Shown: positions 10,311 to 20,959 of the stretch, one piece after another | Layout of the letters: each line of letters opens with the position of its first letter | Position numbering within the stretch: the stretch's first letter is position 1 | DNA from: Lunularia cruciata | Lineage: Eukaryota > Streptophyta > Marchantiopsida > Lunulariales > Lunulariaceae | Assembly: GCA_948567375.1 (NCBI GenBank) | Contig: OX419755.1 | Location: 2,795,001-2,859,000 of the forward strand | DNA length: 64,000 nucleotides | Direction: 5' to 3' | The notes under the pieces: model-generated | Databases searched by the model: none | Seen by the model: the letters and a program-made list of their open reading frames with translations, nothing else | Told to the model about the DNA's origin: nothing | Position numbers and translations under genes: made by a program

Positions 10311-11850
10311 ATGGCTTGAAATCTTCATCCACAAGTAAATGCATTGCACTACATCAATGCATCTACATCTTCTCCTTCAATCTTAGTTGCAACAATGCAA
10401 TCATAAGATGTCTTACTATAATCCCACTCACCAAGTCTTTGTTGTGGTCTTCTTGTTCTCCAACATCTATGAATTTCTCCATCTTGAGCGGTTGAATTAT
10501 GACTGATTTGCAAATCAGTACTTGATTGCACTTTCTACTTCAAGTGGAAAAATGCTGGTCTCACTTGTAGATTCTTCTATAGCTTGCTCTCTAGACTCCT
10601 TAGAAGCTTGTGGAAACTCTCCATCAACTTCTATCTCATCAATAATGCTCATTCTAACATTGGCTTTCTCTTTATCTGCCTCATGAGAACAATCTATATC
10701 TAAGTTCAATGTTTATAGTTAACAATGATTAGGTTGCTCTTCTTTGAATTGGACATCCCTAATTTCACATATCTTATTCTTCTTTTGATACCACAATCTG
10801 AAGGCTTTAGATTTTGAATAATATCCAACAAAAGACATCTCTTGTCCCTTTGGATCAAACTTCTTCCTCTGGCTTTTTGGTGTGTGCACAAAGATTGAGC
10901 AATTGAAACTTCTCAAGTATGCTACTGTTGGTTTAGTTCCACACCAAAGGTCATAAGGAGTTTTCTCTAAAACTCTACTATAAACTCTATATAGAACATG
11001 TGTAGTAGCTTCCACTACTTTTTCCCATAAGTCTATATTGAGCTTGATAGAAAGCAACATGCTTCTTGTTGCTTCAACCTTGTTCTATAATCTTTCTCTA
11101 GAACATCATTTTGCTCTCAAGTGTTAGATGCTATGAGTTCATGGACTGATCCAACAGTCTACACAAAAGTAGTACTCTCCCTTTCCAGTGTATTTACCTC
11201 CTCTACCAAATCTTAGTTTCTTTTTGTTTGCTCCACACCAAGTCTCTACATATATGTGAAGTTTTTTGAAGCAAGAGAGTTTTTGACTTCTCTTTGAAGA
11301 AAAATACACATTTGAAAGTTGGAAACCACTAGTATCATCCTTAAGAAAGAGATAAGATCTTGATCCTCCTTTTAAGGTTATGCTCATTGGACCATAAATG
11401 CCTTTGTGAAAGAATTATTCAAATTTTTATTTGCCTCTACTCTCATTGGACTTTGCAAAATATAATCTATAAAACTTTCCTAAAGTGCATCCATCATAGT
11501 GGAATGAATTTTGACAACCAGGTTCTTTTGCTTTTAAATTGAGATCCTATACCAATACTTCTTTGTCCATCTTCCTAATGTGAGCAAGATTGAGATGACA
11601 AAGAGATTGCTTGCAACAATAGTGTTAGCTTGTTATCTATTTTGGTAACTCAAATCTGAAGTGTGTAGAGCTTTGAGTCACATACACTCTCCATCATCAT
11701 TGCTCCATCTTTCTCCATTTAGTAGCCTTGTTGTGTAGGTGGTTTGGATGCCTTTGTTTGCTGCTTGACCAATACTGAACACTTGTGCTTCAACTCCATA
11801 ACATAGAGAAATCCTTTGTCTAGCAATCATGTGCCTTGAAGCCCCTCCAT
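10310..11850 (-). pseudogene. Copia integrase remnant and linker
   Basis: Minus-strand frames at 10,719-11,060 encode the integrase C-terminal core: LWEKVVEATTHVLYRV, then KTPYDLWCGTKPTVAYLRSFNC, FVHTPKSQRKKFDPKG and MSFVGYYSKSKAFRLW. These match the copia YxPYELW...P.V..LR.FGC...K.D.K...FLGY pattern. The segment 10,349-10,709 is a Glu/Ser-rich linker towards RT. Upstream fragments (11,139-11,387) carry integrase core wording such as FLKDDTSGF. Stops and frameshifts occur throughout. Confidence 0.8.
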
Positions 11851-12790
11851 CAACATATCAAATATCATTATTTAGATGTTTGTCAATACTTGTAGCAATG
11901 CTAGAGCAAGAAACAAATGAAATACTCTATGTTGTTAGAGCATTGGCTTGAATTCTAGTGCTACTTGCTTTGTGGTGCTCTCTTCTTGGGAATTTTTGCT
12001 CACCTCTCCATTCTATTGCCCAATGCTCCTTCTTTTTTCATTTTTTGCATCTAGTTCTCTTCTTCAATTAAGAGATGTCGGGCTTCTCACCATTGTTGCT
12101 ACTTCTAACGCTTCTTCTATTGGTGGCAAGAAATGCTCTTTCCCCTTAACTCTCTTCTTTCTCCTCTCTACATCTGTTTAAGGTTTCTTCCTTGAGAAAT
12201 CTTGTAATGAGTCTCTCAAGTTTTTGCTACTCCTCAGGTACATTATCTCATGTGGCTATTATATGGTGATAAGTCTATGTTAAAATACAAATAATCTTGG
12301 TGATGATTGAGGAATAGTCTATTTTAACACCAAGGTTACTCAATTAACTAGCAATAGTATCTACTTGTCTAGAAAACCTTACTTTGTCTTCTCTTGGTTT
12401 TAGTTTAACAAAACTTATCTTTGTTGGAGAACATGCTTGTTCTCTTAAGCACATTGCTCACATTCTAGTTCTACAATAGATCATCCTCCATGAATACTTC
12501 TCTTCTATGGCTATACAGATGGACATTTTTGCAACATTTTTCTTGCTCTACCAATTGGTCTCGTTCTCATTTGCTAGACTTCTTCTGTTGTCTATGTCCC
12601 ATTAACGATCCTTGTAAGTCTCTTTGATTTGAAGATGATCAACATCTGGAATTTCCAAACCAATAAAATTTCCCCATGGAATCAACTGATGTGTTCTATG
12701 TCTATCAAGTTATTCCTTGTTCTAGTTTTGAGCAGCAGCTTGTAAACTATGTAAAAAATAATATTTATTATTTGAACCATAACCAGCCAT
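11850..12790 (-). pseudogene. Copia gag remnant
   Basis: On the minus strand an ATG at 12,790 begins MAGYGSNNKYYF, placed shortly after the 5' LTR as expected for copia gag. Broken downstream frames include WDNVPEE and LERLITRFLKEE, the conserved stretch before the zinc knuckle. No intact CCHC box was seen. Several TAG stops interrupt the frame. Confidence 0.65.
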
Positions 12791-12864
12791 AAGAAGTACA
12801 AGAGTTGTGTCCCATTCTACTCTCAGATCTGAAAGATTGGTGCACTGGTAAACCTATTGAAACG

Positions 12865-13291
12865 GTCATAAATACTAATACAAATCTGCACAACATTTAC
12901 AAAATACAAGGAATGCAAAAAAGTATACAAAATACTTCTGCACCCTTCCTCTTTTTGCAAATTTAGTTGCATGAGGTGAGAAATGGAATACCTGCAAACT
13001 AGTATGCATGTTCTAAGTTAAATGAAAAACTTGGTCATGTGGATTGGCCTTGCTTCTTCCTTGTGTCTGCTGCTCGGACGTCCACTGCTCAAGCTTCCTG
13101 ACTATGCCACCAACATCTTGATGGAATGAACAACTTGCTCTCTCAAAAATAAGACCGAAATACTTCAACACTGAATGGCATTGCTAGAGTGTAATAGGTG
13201 CCATGGACAAACCCTAACACCTATAGTATAAAGTATAAGTACATGCTATATCAATATCCCATGTACTACCATCTGAAATATACTTTCAACA
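12865..13291 (-). repeat. Copia 5' LTR (minus strand)
   Basis: The LTR is homologous to 2,632-2,837 plus 8,643-8,835 and to 45,522-45,931. Its outer end reads TTTCAACA on the plus strand, that is TGTTGAAA on the coding strand, a normal LTR start. Confidence 0.75.
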
Positions 13292-15640
13292 GCTTTTCCA
13301 ATTGTTCCACCGTGGGCATGCTTTTGTATGGCACTACTAAATGTGACAGTCCAACACAATTCCCACAAAGATGTTCAAAGTCTTAAAAAAAGCCGACTGT
13401 TCACAATTTAGCTCGTCCGATGTCCGCAAAAGTACGCTCAAAAGTTGAATATTCAACTGTAATATACTTAATTCCTCATTTGTTTCGACTCCAACGAGGG
13501 AAATAAAAAGGTGAACTAATCTCAATCAGCCTGCACGAAGTTGAGAATGTGCTGTCGACTGGATAAATTTGAAGGACATCTACGCATCGCTTCATGTGAT
13601 TCGAAAAGAATAAACATCTCAGCAGATCTGAGATGTTTTAGCAGATGCTGATATAAATGGTGTGGTGTCGGTGGGTTCAAATTGTGATTGGGATTGTAAA
13701 GTGCGGTGACTCGAACCACACTACCACAGAGCAAAAGGGAATATGTGCTTTTGTGATATTCGGTATTCATCCGAGTATCTAAACAGATGTTCCCTCTACA
13801 TCAATAAGCACAATCATATCCATGAGACTTAATTCTTACAATAACGTGCCAACCCTCCATCCATTTGGTCATAACCTCCGTGGCAGGTCCGAATTTCCAA
13901 GAATATGGATGTTGTGCTTGCAACTATACGCTGATGAAAGTAGGTACGGAGAAAGCACTTGGATATACTTTCCCCCATCCTTTTGACTGCTGTAGTTTGG
14001 TGGCTGAATATTCTTCCATAAAGAAATCATTCATATCTCGTTCCAATGCAGATTTGGATCCCTTTATTAATAGATCGCTTCGTTTATCTTCAGATTATTC
14101 TGAACAGATAACCTAAGTAGCACTGCAAAATATATTGTCATTTGATATGAATTCAGTAGTATGATTCTTTGGTTTCCAGACTATCCCGGGTTATTTTCGG
14201 TGCTACAAAGTTTTTATGCTTTAACTCTACATATTCTAGGGCCTATCTGAATTTCAGATACTCATGCCATCAATAATAAAATAATAATCAAATAGTACTA
14301 CCATTCGTGTAAAATGTTCACTATTGCTACTTGAAATGTTTCTTGAGACGACGAGCCAATATTAGTCGTCAGAATCGTGCGCCGGATTAGGCTCTCCCTT
14401 TCGTTCAGTGGGTGGATATATAGAGTTGAAATCCATAGACGGGTAGTGCGGAGCACGGAAGTCTTTTCAACTCCTCGAAGGAGAGAGCCGAGCCTGGCAA
14501 GACTGCGTACACGGCAATTCCCTGAGGAATTGCGCTACTCTACTACCCTCCATTTTAGTCAACTGACCCGCCAACGAGTCTTGGCCTTACCTTCAAATGT
14601 TCCACGTGTCTTGACGCGGGCTCCCTGTAAATGTCGCAGGAACTTGTTTTGTATGCTCTCCACCTCGCCGCTTGCTGTCGCCGCGCAGTGAGACAACCCC
14701 CCTCAGATGTTACCTTTCCCCGGGTTACCCAGTTTTTGTGTTCATGCGTCGCATACATCAACGTTGGCCACGTGGCACCTGTTTACGCAGTCTACTTTAA
14801 CTACGTAACTCGATTCCGGAACTTCGAAAGCCAATGATGCTCCTATTCTTAAAATACTCTTTCCAACCATCCGCAATCTAAGGCATATTTGACTAGGATT
14901 TTTATTCTTCGAGTGATCGACCTATACATGTCATGATCTAAATGCCTTTTTAAATCTGGATATTCTTGAGGTTTAGCAAGGATAGAAGGTCTAAAAGTCG
15001 GATACATGTACAGTTTCAAGTCTTTATTCAGCCTAAACAGATGAGTAGAAACTTATGGGGACCTGTTAAACGCGAGGTTTACATACGTAGACGTTGGAAT
15101 TGAACAACGTGGCACAAGATCTAGTCAAAAGACAGACTGTATTGAACTTGGTGAGACTGCGCCACCATGCTGCCCATGTGGCAGATAGTAAGAGCAGAAA
15201 GGCTAACACTCGGGCCATTACTCTCATGTAGATCTTCCCGGCGAACCGACGAGCGGTCGCGCAACAAAGCCGGCTGTTGAGGGCTGCGCATAACGTACGC
15301 GATTCATGAGTCGTGTATGGTTGACAAATTCGGCCTGCCCGACCATCCCATGGCATGCATCCCTTTCAGTCGCATATGCCGTTGTTTCCCCACATGGTAC
15401 GCACGGTTGCGATCGATAATCTCCCAATATCGATGATTACGTTTAGGATAAAACATTCTATCTCTAATTAAGAATGGCGTTCGAAATACAGGTTCTTTCG
15501 CCCAATATCTCCGATTCTGAATTAAGCGTGTCCCCAGCGCATCGATATTTATATAATAGACTAGCGAGGGATGTGTCAAACATGCAAACCTTGCCGTATA
15601 ATCCAAATGATACAATTAAAACTTCAGAAGAGCGTACGTC
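13292..15640. other. Unique intergenic DNA, no supported gene
   Basis: The copia LTR ends here and composition becomes more balanced. The 14,340-14,840 and 15,060-15,620 stretches are comparatively GC-rich and contain several overlapping short frames on both strands. None shows a recognisable domain, and the overlapping frames in all phases suggest composition rather than coding. Confidence 0.5.
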
Positions 15641-15669
15641 TCATGTATGATAATTGAGCATCGACTCTT

Positions 15670-15723
15670 GAAAGTAGTGTGAATTTGTTCTTCGAGTGGT
15701 CGAACAAATTCACTCTACTTTTC
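15670..15723. repeat. Near-perfect 21-bp hairpin
   Basis: Arms at 15,670-15,690 and 15,702-15,723 are complementary except for one mismatch and one extra base, around an 11-nt loop (TTCGAGTGGTC). The core arms read GTGAATTTGTTC and GAACAAATTCAC/T. It could be a small foldback element or a small-RNA precursor stem. Confidence 0.85.
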
Positions 15724-15890
15724 CCCAAACTTTTCTACATTATCTGTAAGATAGACAATTCTAGTCAGGTCACCAGAAAAACATCAACTGTAGTATGGAT
15801 GGCCAGTTGTCATTCTTAATCTCGATCACCCAAATTAAGTTCGTCGAAGATGTGTCCACAAAATACACCTATCTACATTATGAGCCAATT

Positions 15891-16305
15891 TACCAACCTT
15901 GCAACAACTAGCCTACTTCTAGGATGTATGTTAATTTGGCGTAGATTCACCGAAGGACAATGAATTGTCCAGTCATCGGTCTTTCCATGTTTCAAGCTTC
16001 TTATTCTTTGGCAGCGATTAGCTGCCAGGTGAAGATCCGAAGACAAACTCTTGCATCAGATCAACATTGTTGTACGCTATGTTCTGAGTGGACTTGAGTT
16101 AAATGACCGAGATCAGCTTCGGTCACGGAAAGCCCATCTAATAAAACTAAATTGTTAACATAGCCAGCCTTCCAACAGCCATACTTCTAACACGTATGGT
16201 AATTCAATGCAGATTCAGGTAAGCAAGATGTTTACTCCTCCAACTAACCTTTTCCTATTTCAAGTTTCTTATGTTGAATCGCTGTCAGGTTAAGTTCGAA
16301 ATTCA
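15891..16305 (+). repeat. Degenerate direct duplication, about 150 bp, two copies
   Basis: The blocks 15,891-16,040 and 16,163-16,305 share a series of words in the same order: AGCC.TACTTCTA, GTATG.TAATT, GATTCA, TTTCAAG.TTCTTAT, and a TTCGAA- or CCGAA-like end. The offset is about 270 bp. It is an old local duplication with no coding signature. Confidence 0.55.
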
Positions 16306-16379
16306 CCGCTTGTATGACGACAGGGGTTTGAAATCTTATCTTTCATGTTTCCCATTTTCCCAAACTTGAACAAAAGAAT

Positions 16380-17340
16380 ACAAAGCTTCAAACGAATGCG
16401 ACGCACATAGGATAACAGCAAGGAGGGGAAAACTTCAAATAGATTAGTGCGTGAAGGATACAGAATACAATTGTTAAAGATTCATGCTTCAGGAATGTAA
16501 GCTCTGGTGAACGTGGACCGGCACAAAAGATGCTTACACCCAAATTACCCGTCTGAATCCTCTAATAAGTAACACAAAACTGGAAGTTGATGGGGGACGG
16601 GAAGATCCGGTTCACATTCCATCAGAAACCGTTGCGGGACATCGTTCTCCATCCATACCTTCCAGTCTTGAAGTAGGTCGGGCTGCCGCGTGCAGATGCG
16701 GAATGCACGTGACTTATCTATACCCAACAATATCCACTCTCTTCCCGCATTTGTATATACTATATCTCAGATAGGGGTAACCAGGTACATATGGTGACCA
16801 TTCTCCAGTCTCTTCTTTACATGCTGACGATGGCCATTTGCTGCCGTGGAGCAGGCAAACGTTGTTCAGTTCAGGCCGGAATAACATGCGCCGGGGATCG
16901 CAGCCGGTCGCACCAATCACGGACCCGATTAATAGGCTACTCACTACTTTGTGTAGCCTATCTCGCGCAACGGTTACCGGCAGAGAGAGTTCTGGTGTTG
17001 GGTTGAGATACTGCTCTAGGCGATTCCGGGCGTCAGGAACAAGGTGGTTCTCTACCAAGATCCGCATTCCCCGGATTTCCGAGATCGAATCAATCCAAAG
17101 CAGACCCCTTAACCTGCCTATTAACCTTGGTTTGGTAGTTGGGTATCACCTTGATTTAAACCTCGCAACGATTACCCTTGTCCGAGGTGAGGGTGTGTGG
17201 GATATACCGGTTGATCAATACAGGGTGACATACCCTATCTGTATACGGTATGGATCTGGAGGGGTATCGGACAGTACAAAAAGGGCGACCGCCGACAATA
17301 CTAAACTGGAGGTTTATTGGACAATACTAAACTGTAGCTC
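16380..17340. other. Unrecognised region, weak coding-like frames
   Basis: Two minus-strand frames abut here: 17,067-16,714 (containing LLHGSKWPSSACKEETGEW and RYSIYKCGKRVDIVG) and 16,730-16,545 (DKSRAFRICTRQPDLLQDW and ENDVPQRFLMECEPDLPVP). Read together with one frameshift they have a protein-like, non-repetitive composition. A 168-residue plus-strand frame (16,838-17,344) overlaps the first one and is probably its shadow. I recognise no family, so this may be an eroded gene fragment or chance. Confidence 0.25.
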
Positions 17341-17520
17341 ATAAATAAAAGAGCTTGAAAATTTTCAAACAAGGATTACCTATGAGATATGAGACGCTTG
17401 TGGAATTGTTCGTTGAAAGTTTGGAATATCAGTACTCCTGGACCTTTAAACCTGGTGCAGAAAAAGGCAGGCATTTATGGCTTTAAGTTCGATGTATTAC
17501 ATACCCTTTACATGCTCTTT

Positions 17521-18830
17521 GTTTTACACGTCGCAATCGTTCCGAGGTAGAGGGGTGGTCCTTCATTAGTCTTCCCGTTTGGTAAGTTTAAGTGATTAAT
17601 GCAAATGATGACTTGAAAGATGGAAAATCATGGGATCACTATGCAGTTTGAACTGCGCTCCCCCTTTACAGTAAATTCATCTTTTCGAAACAACTAAGCT
17701 TATAAACTTTGAATAAAGTGGTCAGGCTTATGTACGTATACGTATCTTGATGATAGTACCTTTCTTTGCCCACTTATTCTACTATAATTCATCCTGCATA
17801 GTCAGGAAGTATCGGATTCGGATTCGGAATACAAAATAGATATAATAATATAACATCTTATTCGAGGCGGTTGTAAGTAAAGATTGACTTCATACAGCGA
17901 TTCATACTTCTTGGTTTGCGTAAACCAGACGCTGCTTATTTTGGTCGGCAAATATATGTTCCATCAACTTGACAATGCAGATCAAGTTAACCCTTAACCA
18001 TGGTTGACAAATGCAAACTCTCACGTCCCATGAGTGCCAAGGACTGTAGGGGAGTTGGAGGGGGCAAGACACTTTTACTGAGGTACAATGGCTTGTCACC
18101 TGTGCTTTTGACTTCACTCCCTTGCTTTTGTCACGACGGTTCATGGAAAGAAAAGAATTGCTCATGCAGTTCTACTGTTCGGGATTTAGATCGCGGTGAC
18201 GAATGGAGCCAACACAAGTGGATCTCCTCGAGGCATTTAAAAACAAACTTTTGATGAAGATGTGCTGTGCTACTGTTTCCATTTTAGTTTCCTACTTGGG
18301 CAAGTCACTTTATAAGTTGAAGCTTGAAACTAAGTAAAGCAATGGCTATGACGAAATGAGAGCTGAAGCCGTTCGAAGAATGTGGGATCAGGAACTCAGG
18401 GATAGTTTAAAAGTCGTAGGACTTGAATCGAGTTATAAGAAGGGAAAGTCTCCATGTTTTGATAATTGGCAATGGATAGTTAAAAAGTCGTAGGACCTGA
18501 GTCGAGTTATAAGAAGGGAATATCTCCATGTTTTGATAGTTAGCACTTCTCTTAGGAATTCAAATTCTGCTTAACACGTAACAAACTAAACCTATTGGAG
18601 ACCCAGTAACCCAGCAAGGCAAATAAGAAGGCTAACAAGTTTTAATTACGTTGCTTTCCTATTATATGGTAGACTCCGTATATACAAATTAGCTCATCAC
18701 GTTTCGCAATCTTTTCAAGTTAGAAGGGTGGTCCTTCATCATTCTATTATGTGGTAAATTTAATTCATAAATGCATTTGAAGTCATGAAGAAGGCGAAAA
18801 TTATGGCATCACTATGTCAACAGTGCTCCT
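17521..18830 (+). repeat. Two degenerate copies of a ~160-bp repeat
   Basis: The segments 17,521-17,690 and 18,690-18,830 share CGCAATC, GGGTGGTCCTTCAT, a GTGGTAA.TTTAA block, AATGCA, and ATGG.ATCACTATG in order. They flank the 74-bp tandem duplication at 18,401-18,546. Confidence 0.55.
18401..18546 (+). repeat. Tandem duplication, 74-bp unit, two copies
   Basis: The unit begins GATAGTT(T/A)AAAAGTCGTAGGAC and ends TCTCCATGTTTTGATA. Copy 1 starts at 18,401 and copy 2 at 18,475, with only a few substitutions, so the duplication is fairly recent. Confidence 0.85.
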
Positions 18831-18839
18831 TTTTTCTTA

Positions 18840-20040
18840 CAAAGCACCCTAACACACACCCTTAGGCACCCGTGACACCTCCAGAAAAGAATAATTTCAC
18901 CAATAACAAGAAATAGATATTTGCTTGTTGAAGTCGAAGAGGACCACTGCTCCAAGTGACTGTACAGTGTAAGTAGAGTCAATGATTGCCATGTTATGTA
19001 GTCAATCCGTGGGGTTACGTAGTCAAAGCGTGGAGAATGTACTGTGGTGGAGCGGTCAATGATCACGAGCGTATTATATGCCAATATTACATGCTTGCAT
19101 TATCTGGAGTTTGCGTATATGCTCTGATCCTTGGAAAGGGTGACTACATAGTGGAGTCATAAATGTCTGGCAACTTTTTGTTTGTTGAGAAAAGTGAATT
19201 CGACCACCGTCAGGACGCACCGAATATATGTATCCTCGAGATACACTACCGAATCTCTGGATTCATGCCGGGATCTAATCAAAATTTAGAAAATATGCAC
19301 TGTTGAGAATTCATGTATAAAGAACGACTAAGGTTGTGTAGTGCTGGTCTTGTGCAAGTGTCGAGGACTTTTCCTTCAAGTCAGATATGGTGGACTTGAC
19401 CGTTTCTTTATATGGTGTACTCATCGATATCTGAACTATACAATAACCTTCTAGCATAGACTATACAGTAGTGATATATGGACGTGATAGTGGATCTTTT
19501 ACACGAATGGTCTCAAGTTTCTGATTATTTTTATTCATGAAAAACAAGTATACAATATCAGTCACTTTAAGTAAGCAGGAAGCTCTTTTAGCTTCTAAAC
19601 TAGCTGAATTAAGCAGGAACGAACACTTGGGGGTTGGGGCTCATGTGTTCTGCTCCAACCTAAACTTCACCTTTTAGGATACTCATGTGATACGGTCGGC
19701 ATCAGAATATTCAGCCTTTTTGGGCAAAAGTTTTCAAATAATAGATTTCGTAAGTCGAATTGTCATATAATGCCACAAAGTTATGCAGACGCTTAAAAGA
19801 CCAGAAGTGCAGGGTTCTAAATAGCAATAAATATATTTACTGAGGACTGACCATAGCACTCCGCTGTCAGACACGGTTGATAACAAAGTAAGAATAGAAG
19901 GATGGATCAGAATTGATTGAACTTAAATTTGCATTTGTCACCATATTTCTTGGAAATATATTATGCTAAGCATATACACTACTTCATAGCTAAAATAAAA
20001 TCTATAGGCCGGCCCTAAATGTCCAGGTACGACACGGCGC
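18840..20040. other. Intergenic DNA, nothing recognised
   Basis: This is AT-rich unique sequence. A short minus-strand frame at 18,812-19,084 has no recognisable features, and I see no RNA gene. Confidence 0.45.
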
Positions 20041-20043
20041 TGA

Positions 20044-20340
20044 ATGATCACCTCCATTTATTATAATGCGGAACTTATGGGGATAGGTTACACGCTGAAA
20101 GTTCATATAAGGAAGGAGACACTGTTGTTTTACCGTACAATTAATAGAGAAGGATTTGAGGATAAGATCCTTTTACCTCTAAACAAACTTGGCAAAAGAA
20201 CAAACCAAATCAGAACGTGCTCATATTTAACACGAGCGATGGTTTATAATCTTATCAGAAGTGGAATCTATGAAAAGGGAATCTTTCCCCGATATTTTCT
20301 AAACTCATTTAAATCTATCAATGATCCATTAGGGGCTTAG
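20044..20340 (+). CDS. Unrecognised 98-residue ORF
   Basis: An uninterrupted plus-strand frame encodes a basic 98-residue protein. Its composition is protein-like rather than low-complexity, with segments such as LLFYRTINREGFEDK, LPLNKLGKRTNQIRTCSYL and TRAMVYNLIRSGIYEKGIF. I do not recognise the family. It has no signal peptide or membrane span. Its stop codon coincides with the start of a roughly 100-bp repeat (GCTTAG..TTTTACCTATGTTGTC) that also follows the LINE-like remnant at 45,099. That suggests it is the 3' coding end of a mobile element, possibly truncated at its 5' side. A real small gene or an organelle-derived fragment are alternatives. Confidence 0.35.
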   Translation: MITSIYYNAELMGIGYTLKVHIRKETLLFYRTINREGFEDKILLPLNKLGKRTNQIRTCSYLTRAMVYNLIRSGIYEKGIFPRYFLNSFKSINDPLGA

Positions 20341-20618
20341 TCCCATTTTACCTATGTTGTCTCACCGTTGTACGGGTTCATGGGGTCTTTCCATCCTTCG
20401 TGTTTTATAAGCGGTCGCCCTTTCACACATTTAAAACTTTCAATGATCTATTATTTAACGGGGTTTATTTCTTACCTTTAACGAAAATTTACCAGAATCA
20501 CCGAGGGAAGCTTCACACAATCTGCTGTCTTGCAACACGATCATTATATGGACTTCAATTTTAGAATCCAAAAGAGATGAATGGGAGAGCAAGCCTATGC
20601 ATTTATTTTGCACGACAT

Positions 20619-20955
20619 ATCTAGTACAAAGAGGTTTTAATACAGTAGAGATAGAAGTTTTTTCACAAGTCACAAGAAAACTTTTCTAGTACATAAACCA
20701 AAGAGGTCTAATACAGCAAAGATAGAAATTTGTTCACGAGATATTCAACCATGTTGAACAACAACAACAACATAAGAGACACACATGCAAGAGCTTATTT
20801 GGAAGCAAAAAGAGAAACATTTCTAGTACCCATACCATATAGGTCTAGTACGGCAGAGATAGAAGTTTTTTACGAGATATTCAGCCACGTTGAGCAACAA
20901 AAACGGCAGATAAGAGATACACCGACAAGCTTATTTGAAACAAAAAGAAAAAGAG
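20619..20955 (+). repeat. Tandem repeat, ~137-bp unit, about 2.5 copies
   Basis: Units start at TCTAGTAC (20,619 truncated, 20,684 and 20,821). Each carries an AGAGGT or AGGTCTAGTAC.GCAGAGATAGAAGTT block, then GAGATATTCA.CCA.GTTGA.CAACAA, then an AAGCTTATTTG.AA.AAAAAG tail. The first unit lacks most of its right side. Confidence 0.75.
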
Positions 20956-20959
20956 ATCA

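Larger units (their letters stand above)
2632..13291 (-). mobile_element. Degenerate Ty1/copia retrotransposon, minus strand
   Basis: This is a copia element read right to left. Its 5' LTR is at 12,865-13,291. The coding order is gag (from a MAGYGSNNK start at 12,790), integrase, reverse transcriptase and RNase H, which is the Pseudoviridae order. The 3' LTR is at 2,632-8,861 and is split by a chromovirus insertion. The two LTRs share the block running from TCATAAATA through CTGCACAAC to CATGCTATATCAATA. Many stops and frameshifts show it is dead. A third LTR of the same family lies at 45,522-45,931. The exact LTR ends are approximate because the left copy ends in a foldback. Confidence 0.8.

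Noticed and set aside
16838-17344. 168-residue plus-strand frame
   Set aside because: It overlaps a more protein-like minus-strand frame and shows no domain, so I treated it as a probable shadow.
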